Source: Bacteroidaceae bacterium
GTDB taxonomy: Bacteria; Bacteroidota; Bacteroidia; Bacteroidales; Bacteroidaceae
DNA length: 19,571 nt
NCBI GenBank assembly: GCA_017558165.1
Contig: JAFYWE010000076.1
Coordinates: 1 to 19,571 of the forward strand
Direction of reading: 5' to 3'
Below the pieces are notes generated by a model, which had not been told where the DNA came from, made no database searches, and was given only the letters and a program-made list of their open reading frames with translations. The stretch's first letter is position 1; each line of letters starts with the position of its first letter. Below are positions 15,291-19,571 of this stretch, one piece after another. Both the position numbers and the translations under genes were made by a program.

Positions 15291-17036
15291 ATGATTATGA
15301 AAAGAATATTCAATATATATAATAAACTTGTCGTTGCGGCAGCCGTGATGTGCGGTACCCTGATGAGTTCGTGTTCAGACTATCTGACAATTATCCCGCC
15401 CTCTGTCATCACCGAGGAGCATTATTGGCAGACAAAGGATGACGTCAACGGTATCCTTGCTACAGCGTACCTGAAGCTTTTCGGTACTGATGCTGTATCA
15501 AAGGCAATCATATGGGGTGAGTTGCGTGCCGATAACCTTACTTTCCCTGCAAACAACACAAAGGATATCAAGTACATCGTAGAGGCTAACATCCTTGACG
15601 AGAATCCTTACTGTAACTGGTCAATATACTATTCTGCAATCCAGACAGCCAATCTCGTGATTGAGCGTGCTCCTATGGTTGTGGACCGTGACCCGGACTT
15701 TACCGAGGGTGACCTTGAGGTAGTGCTTGGCGAGATGTACGCCCTGCGTGCGTTGGCTCACTTCTACCTCGTACGTACTTTCCGTGATATCCCTATGGCA
15801 CGTGTTGCCGTCCTTGATGACTATGAGATGCCAGAGTACCCACAGGTACACCCATTGCAGGCACTCAATGAGATCATGGCCGACCTTGAGAAGGCACAGG
15901 GTCTTGTCATGAAGTCAGGAAACTACTCTACAGATGCCGAGAACTGTGGCCGTATCACAGAGAATGCCGTTCTTGCCATCAAGGCCGATGTGAACCTCTG
16001 GCGTGCAGCCTTCGCTACATACTACGAGGGTGAGAGCGAGTTGGCTCTGGCCGAGAACATCCAGAAGTACTATGACGACTGCGTTCAGGATTGCCAGACA
16101 ATCCTTGACAACATGGATCGTCTGTACGAGGAGAACAAGGGCGGTAAGGGTGACAAGACAAAGTACGCTTACAACCTGTTGCAGAACCAGGGTGAGGCAG
16201 AGGATCTTCAGGATAGAAAGAAGAGTACCGTATATGACGACATCTTCGGTACTAAGAACTCCCGTGAGTCAATCTTCGAGTTCCAGGTTCAGGGTGACAA
16301 TGCTACAAACGGTAGCTTCCGTGGTATCGCTTCAATGTACGGTACCGAGGGTAAGACAGGTACCCTTGTGGTTCCTGCTACATTCGCAAGCAAGAACTAC
16401 GAGGTGGATGACCTCCGTGCATATTCATTTACAAACGTGAAGTCACTGACATCAGGTTCAACATCTTCAGGCACAAGCTCTGACGAGAAGAACGATATCA
16501 TCGTTGCAAAGTACACTGCAAAGACTTCTCCAGCCAAGGATTACCGCAAGTCTGATGAGTTCGATGCCAACTGGATCGTTTACCGCCAGACCGACGTCAT
16601 GCTCATGATGGCCGAGGCTATGGTTGCACGTGCTTCTGCAGGCACCGAGGACTTCAACAAGGCATACGACATCGTCAATGCAATCAACACACGTTCACGT
16701 ATGGATACCACAGCCATCAAGAAGCCTCTCAGCCAGTCTGCATTCCAGTCACGTGAGGGTGCACTTGAGCTCATCCTCAAGGAGCGTCTTCTTGAGCTCA
16801 CATTCGAGGGCAAGCGTTGGTACGACCTCGTGCGCAAGGCATTGCGTGAGAAGAGTACAAACAACATCAAGTTCGTTGCCGACAAGCTCGAGAGCCAGGC
16901 AAGCGTGGTCAAGAGTAAGATGTCAACCATCGATGCACTCTTCTTCCCAATCCACTATGATGAGTTGCGCTTCAACGACAAGCTGGTCCAGAACCCTGCA
17001 TATGAGAGGGAGGACGAATCAGTAGAGTTGAATTGA
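15291..17036 (+). CDS. SusD/RagB-family surface lipoprotein
   Basis: This 581-residue protein starts with a lipoprotein signal (lipobox MSSC, Cys28; then SDYL). The SusD-like N-terminal segment ITEEHYWQTKDDVNGILATAY follows, then the helical TPR region (GEMYALRALAHFYLVRTF) and the C-terminal family signature LILKERLLELTFEGKRWYDL at 494-513. Such proteins form the lid of the SusC transporter on the cell surface and bind the ligand. An insert rich in Ser/Thr/Gly near residues 385-400 (SGSTSSGTSS) is a likely flexible loop. A second start three codons in (15297) is equally plausible. The gene is 6 bp after susC; translation is probably coupled. A 100-bp gap with a hairpin separates it from the next gene. 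Confidence 0.95.
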   Translation: MIMKRIFNIYNKLVVAAAVMCGTLMSSCSDYLTIIPPSVITEEHYWQTKDDVNGILATAYLKLFGTDAVSKAIIWGELRADNLTFPANNTKDIKYIVEANILDENPYCNWSIYYSAIQTANLVIERAPMVVDRDPDFTEGDLEVVLGEMYALRALAHFYLVRTFRDIPMARVAVLDDYEMPEYPQVHPLQALNEIMADLEKAQGLVMKSGNYSTDAENCGRITENAVLAIKADVNLWRAAFATYYEGESELALAENIQKYYDDCVQDCQTILDNMDRLYEENKGGKGDKTKYAYNLLQNQGEAEDLQDRKKSTVYDDIFGTKNSRESIFEFQVQGDNATNGSFRGIASMYGTEGKTGTLVVPATFASKNYEVDDLRAYSFTNVKSLTSGSTSSGTSSDEKNDIIVAKYTAKTSPAKDYRKSDEFDANWIVYRQTDVMLMMAEAMVARASAGTEDFNKAYDIVNAINTRSRMDTTAIKKPLSQSAFQSREGALELILKERLLELTFEGKRWYDLVRKALREKSTNNIKFVADKLESQASVVKSKMSTIDALFFPIHYDELRFNDKLVQNPAYEREDESVELN

Positions 17037-17059
17037 TTGCAGTAAAGAATTTTATCAGA

Positions 17060-17107
17060 GGTCACTACAGCGTGTGACAGACAGGTGGCGATGAAGCTGC
17101 AGTGACC
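17060..17107 (+). other. Stable intercistronic hairpin between susD and the second FAS1 gene
   Basis: GGTCACTACAGC (17060-17071) pairs with GCTGCAGTGACC (17096-17107) over 11 of 12 positions, with one A-C mismatch, around a 24-base loop. No T-run follows (the sequence is CATTAATAAAAG), so it is not a standard terminator. It may be a processing or mRNA-stability element that sets different levels of the two halves of the operon, or a partial attenuator. It sits in the only sizeable gap of the locus (17037-17136). Confidence 0.55.
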
Positions 17108-17136
17108 CATTAATAAAAGAATAAAACTTATTTTAT

Positions 17137-18831
17137 ATGAATACAATTTTTAAGCATAAGATTCTTGCCGGCGCAATGTTGTTCGGGGCTATGTTCCTTG
17201 CCTCATCATGCGACGATTCAGAGGGCCTGAAGGTAACCCCTGAGTTCCCAAATGCCGACAAGACAATGTTCGAGGTCATCAGTTCTGATTCAGAATTGAC
17301 CGACTTCATGGCTGTTCTCAACGCTTGCGGTGCTCACTGTGCCGACTCTCTCTTCAACAAGACAAGAGTCTATACCCTTTGGGCTCCCGTGAACGGAACA
17401 TTCAACAAGGATTCTCTCATTGCTGAGGCTGCGGTAGATTCTACACGCGACAATGTATTTGAGCGCTTCGTGCAGGCTCATATCGCAAACCACCGCAAGG
17501 GTGCCAACGGTAAGCTCGAGGAGGATAACAAGATCCTTCTTCTCAATGAGAAGGTAGCCGTATTTGCCGGCGACCACGTGAACGGCTATACATTCGACGG
17601 TAAGGAAATCTCTGAGCCTAATATCTTGGTAAAGAACGGTGTCCTCCACAAGATTGCCGCTCCAGCCGAGTATAAGTACAACATCTGGGAGTACCTCGGT
17701 GTTGACTCACGTGTAGATTCTGTTGCAAACTTCCTCTATGCGTTCGACGAGACAGAGTTCTCTGAGAGCCAGAGTATCATCGGCCCCATCAAGGACGGTC
17801 AGCAGACATACCTTGACTCTGTGTTCGTGACAAGGAACAAGTTCCTCACTTCATGGAACGGTGTAGGTCTCCTCAACAGCGAGGACTCTGTATACACCGT
17901 ATACGTTCCTACAAACGAGGTTTGGGAAGAGATGCTCAAGGTATCTGACAAGCACTTCAACTTCAATACGAAGATTACCAACCCTACATCGATGACAGCC
18001 GAGATGCGTGACTCAATGCGTCACTCATATGCACGTCTGAACCTCATCAAGTACATGACATACAGCAAGTACGAGCAGAAGTACGTGGATAGCCCAGACT
18101 CAGTAAAGCCACAATGGAAGGGTGGTGACAGAAACGGCGAGCGTGTAGAGTTCCACAAGGATGATCTCGAGAAGAGCGTCATCTTCGAGAAGGAGCTTTC
18201 AAACGGTACATTCAAGATCATTGACAAGTCTCCATATACAATGTTCGACCTGTGGCACGATACAATCAAGCTCGAGGCCGAGGATGATAACATGAACATC
18301 TATATTGCCGGTGGTACTGAATATGTCCAGTCAGCTTCAAAGACTCAGATCAACAAGGACTCTGCATTCCTTGGTGTCAAGATTTCGGGCAACCGTTACT
18401 ATGAGCTTTATTCAGACAAGGCTGCATCTACAGTACGCTACAAGATTCCTGACTTGCTCTCAGCAAGCTACAATGTAGCACTTATCGTTGTTCCAAAGAA
18501 CATTGTCAATGCTGACATTGCTCCTGAGGATCTCAAGGCACATGAGATGCAGGTAAAGATTACACAGGCAACAGGTTCAAACACTGTGACTCTTGCCAAC
18601 CACAAGGATGTCCACAACGATCCTACCCGTGTCGATACTGTATTCCTGACAGAGAAGGACGGTTCCCGTTCAGTTATTACAATCCCTTATTGCGAGTATT
18701 ACAAGACCAATAAAGAGACTGATTATGGCGTTACCCTTGAGGTTAAGTCTGACGGTAGCACCAAGACTTATGACCGTTCAATCCGTCTTGACGCGATCCT
18801 CTTTATCCCGGTTGAAGATCCTGTAGAATAA
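17137..18831 (+). CDS. Second FAS1-like surface lipoprotein
   Basis: This 564-residue lipoprotein (lipobox LASSC, Cys25) is followed by the acidic run DDSE, consistent with surface export. A first FAS1-like unit spans about 43-185 (TMFEVISSDSELTDFMAVLN, VYTLWAPVNGTFNKDSL, ILVKNGVLHKIAAP). A second spans about 190-400 (NIWEYLGVD, VYTVYVPTNEVWEEML). A C-terminal beta-rich domain of about 150 residues follows (from about 410, TVRYKIPDLLSASYNVALIVVPKN to the end). That domain is not recognised; it may be a ligand-binding or carbohydrate-binding sandwich. The gene follows susD after a hairpin-containing gap, and its stop codon shares bases with the start of the next gene (TAATG). It probably works with the second SusC as the large FAS1 protein works with the first. 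Confidence 0.83.
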   Translation: MNTIFKHKILAGAMLFGAMFLASSCDDSEGLKVTPEFPNADKTMFEVISSDSELTDFMAVLNACGAHCADSLFNKTRVYTLWAPVNGTFNKDSLIAEAAVDSTRDNVFERFVQAHIANHRKGANGKLEEDNKILLLNEKVAVFAGDHVNGYTFDGKEISEPNILVKNGVLHKIAAPAEYKYNIWEYLGVDSRVDSVANFLYAFDETEFSESQSIIGPIKDGQQTYLDSVFVTRNKFLTSWNGVGLLNSEDSVYTVYVPTNEVWEEMLKVSDKHFNFNTKITNPTSMTAEMRDSMRHSYARLNLIKYMTYSKYEQKYVDSPDSVKPQWKGGDRNGERVEFHKDDLEKSVIFEKELSNGTFKIIDKSPYTMFDLWHDTIKLEAEDDNMNIYIAGGTEYVQSASKTQINKDSAFLGVKISGNRYYELYSDKAASTVRYKIPDLLSASYNVALIVVPKNIVNADIAPEDLKAHEMQVKITQATGSNTVTLANHKDVHNDPTRVDTVFLTEKDGSRSVITIPYCEYYKTNKETDYGVTLEVKSDGSTKTYDRSIRLDAILFIPVEDPVE

Positions 18832-19571
18832 TGATAAAAATGAAATTTACTATGTATATGCGACAAATTATGCAATTATCGGTGGCACTTGCAATGTTGA
18901 TGCCATCGGCAGTCCACGCGTCAGAGTCAATTTCTGGCGACTACGTAGCAAAGGATTCTGTAAGGGTCGAGGTGGCTGCGACAAATGAGTTGCGCACTAT
19001 TACCGGTACAGTATACGATGCTGCTACAAACACTCCTATGCCCGGTGTACGCGTGCAGGCTACCGGTCATAAGAGAATCACTGCAATGACCGATGCCGAG
19101 GGTCGTTACAAGCTCAGCATCCCGTCATATGTGACTCTGTTGAACTTCTCTACCGACGAGTTCCTCCTTGTGCAGAAGGCCGTAGGTAACAGGGACATCA
19201 TCAACGTACGTCTCTACTCTGACAAGTTCGCCGGTAACTACAACAAGGATATCGTTGTCAATGCCGAGCGTGGCTTCGAGGATGAGGACTCTTGGGCTCT
19301 CTCTGTAGACGCTGACATCCAGAGCAAGCTCGGTGCCGATGTCCGTTCTATCACACGTTCAGGTACTCCAGGTATGGGTAATGTCATGTTCATCCGTGGT
19401 ATCAACTCACTGAACGCCAACACACAGCCTCTGGTTGTAATTGACGGTGTCATCTGGGATATGCAGGAGGGTAACGAGTCCATGCACATGGGTCTCTACA
19501 ACAATATCCTCAATGCCATTGACGTGAACGATATCCGTGACGTGAAGGTTCTCAAGAACGGTGCCGCTATC
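18831..19571 (+). CDS. Second SusC/RagA-type TonB-dependent transporter, partial (N-terminus only)
   Basis: The frame is open from ATG 18831 to the window end, giving 247 residues; it is truncated by the window, not broken. The start overlaps the previous stop by one base (TAATG). ATG at 18840 or 18852 are in-frame alternatives. A signal peptide ends near AVHA-S. A carboxypeptidase-regulatory-like domain spans about 56-128 (TITGTVYDAATNTPMPGVRV), and the plug begins near 159 (FIRGINSL, QPLVVIDGV, IRDVKVLKNGAAI). It differs clearly from the first SusC in this locus, both before the plug (a longer lead with ERGFEDEDSW) and in the plug, so it is not a recent duplicate. A second susD would be expected just beyond the window. 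Confidence 0.92.
   Translation, partial: MIKMKFTMYMRQIMQLSVALAMLMPSAVHASESISGDYVAKDSVRVEVAATNELRTITGTVYDAATNTPMPGVRVQATGHKRITAMTDAEGRYKLSIPSYVTLLNFSTDEFLLVQKAVGNRDIINVRLYSDKFAGNYNKDIVVNAERGFEDEDSWALSVDADIQSKLGADVRSITRSGTPGMGNVMFIRGINSLNANTQPLVVIDGVIWDMQEGNESMHMGLYNNILNAIDVNDIRDVKVLKNGAAI

Noticed and set aside
17060..17107. Rho-independent terminator after susD
   Set aside because: The stem is good but no T-run follows, and the next genes continue in the same direction without a visible new promoter.

Overview
The window reads as chromosomal DNA of a gut-type member of the Bacteroidales (Bacteroides/Prevotella-like). The evidence is SusC/SusD-type outer-membrane pairs, several lipoproteins with N-terminal lipoboxes, promoter-like boxes matching the Bacteroidetes -7 consensus TAnnTTTG, A/T-rich starts without clear Shine-Dalgarno sites, and moderate G+C content. 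Genus cannot be fixed from the sequence alone.

Layout. (1) Positions 1-332 hold no gene. They carry a 189-bp MITE-like element with 16-bp perfect terminal inverted repeats and a REP-like palindrome. (2) Positions 333-2777 (minus strand) are a two-gene unit: a GH5-type beta-mannanase lipoprotein followed by a ROK-family sugar kinase-like protein. (3) Positions 2778-3056 are a divergent promoter region. (4) Positions 3057-8443 (plus strand) look like one operon: a SlyD-like FKBP isomerase interrupted by an in-frame amber codon, chorismate synthase (aroC), a large polytopic membrane protein of unknown function, and a beta-propeller lipoprotein carrying a CxxCH motif. The unit ends at a strong intrinsic terminator at 8486-8529. 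(5) From 8575 to the window edge there is a plus-strand locus with its own promoter. It encodes a 1076-aa lipoprotein with about four fasciclin (FAS1)-like repeats, a SusC-like TonB-dependent transporter, a SusD-like lipoprotein, a second FAS1-like lipoprotein, and the start of a second SusC-like transporter that runs off the window.

The most notable region is the last one. It is arranged like a polysaccharide-utilisation locus, but no glycoside hydrolase, sulfatase, peptidase or regulator is visible, and the accessory surface proteins are FAS1-type modules normally associated with adhesion or protein binding. A reasonable inference is a cell-surface complex that captures and imports a ligand other than, or in addition to, an ordinary glycan. 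The second notable point is the amber codon in the FKBP gene: the frame is intact on both sides, and none of the ten complete genes in the window ends in TAG.

All functional statements come from motif reading and family knowledge. No database search was run.
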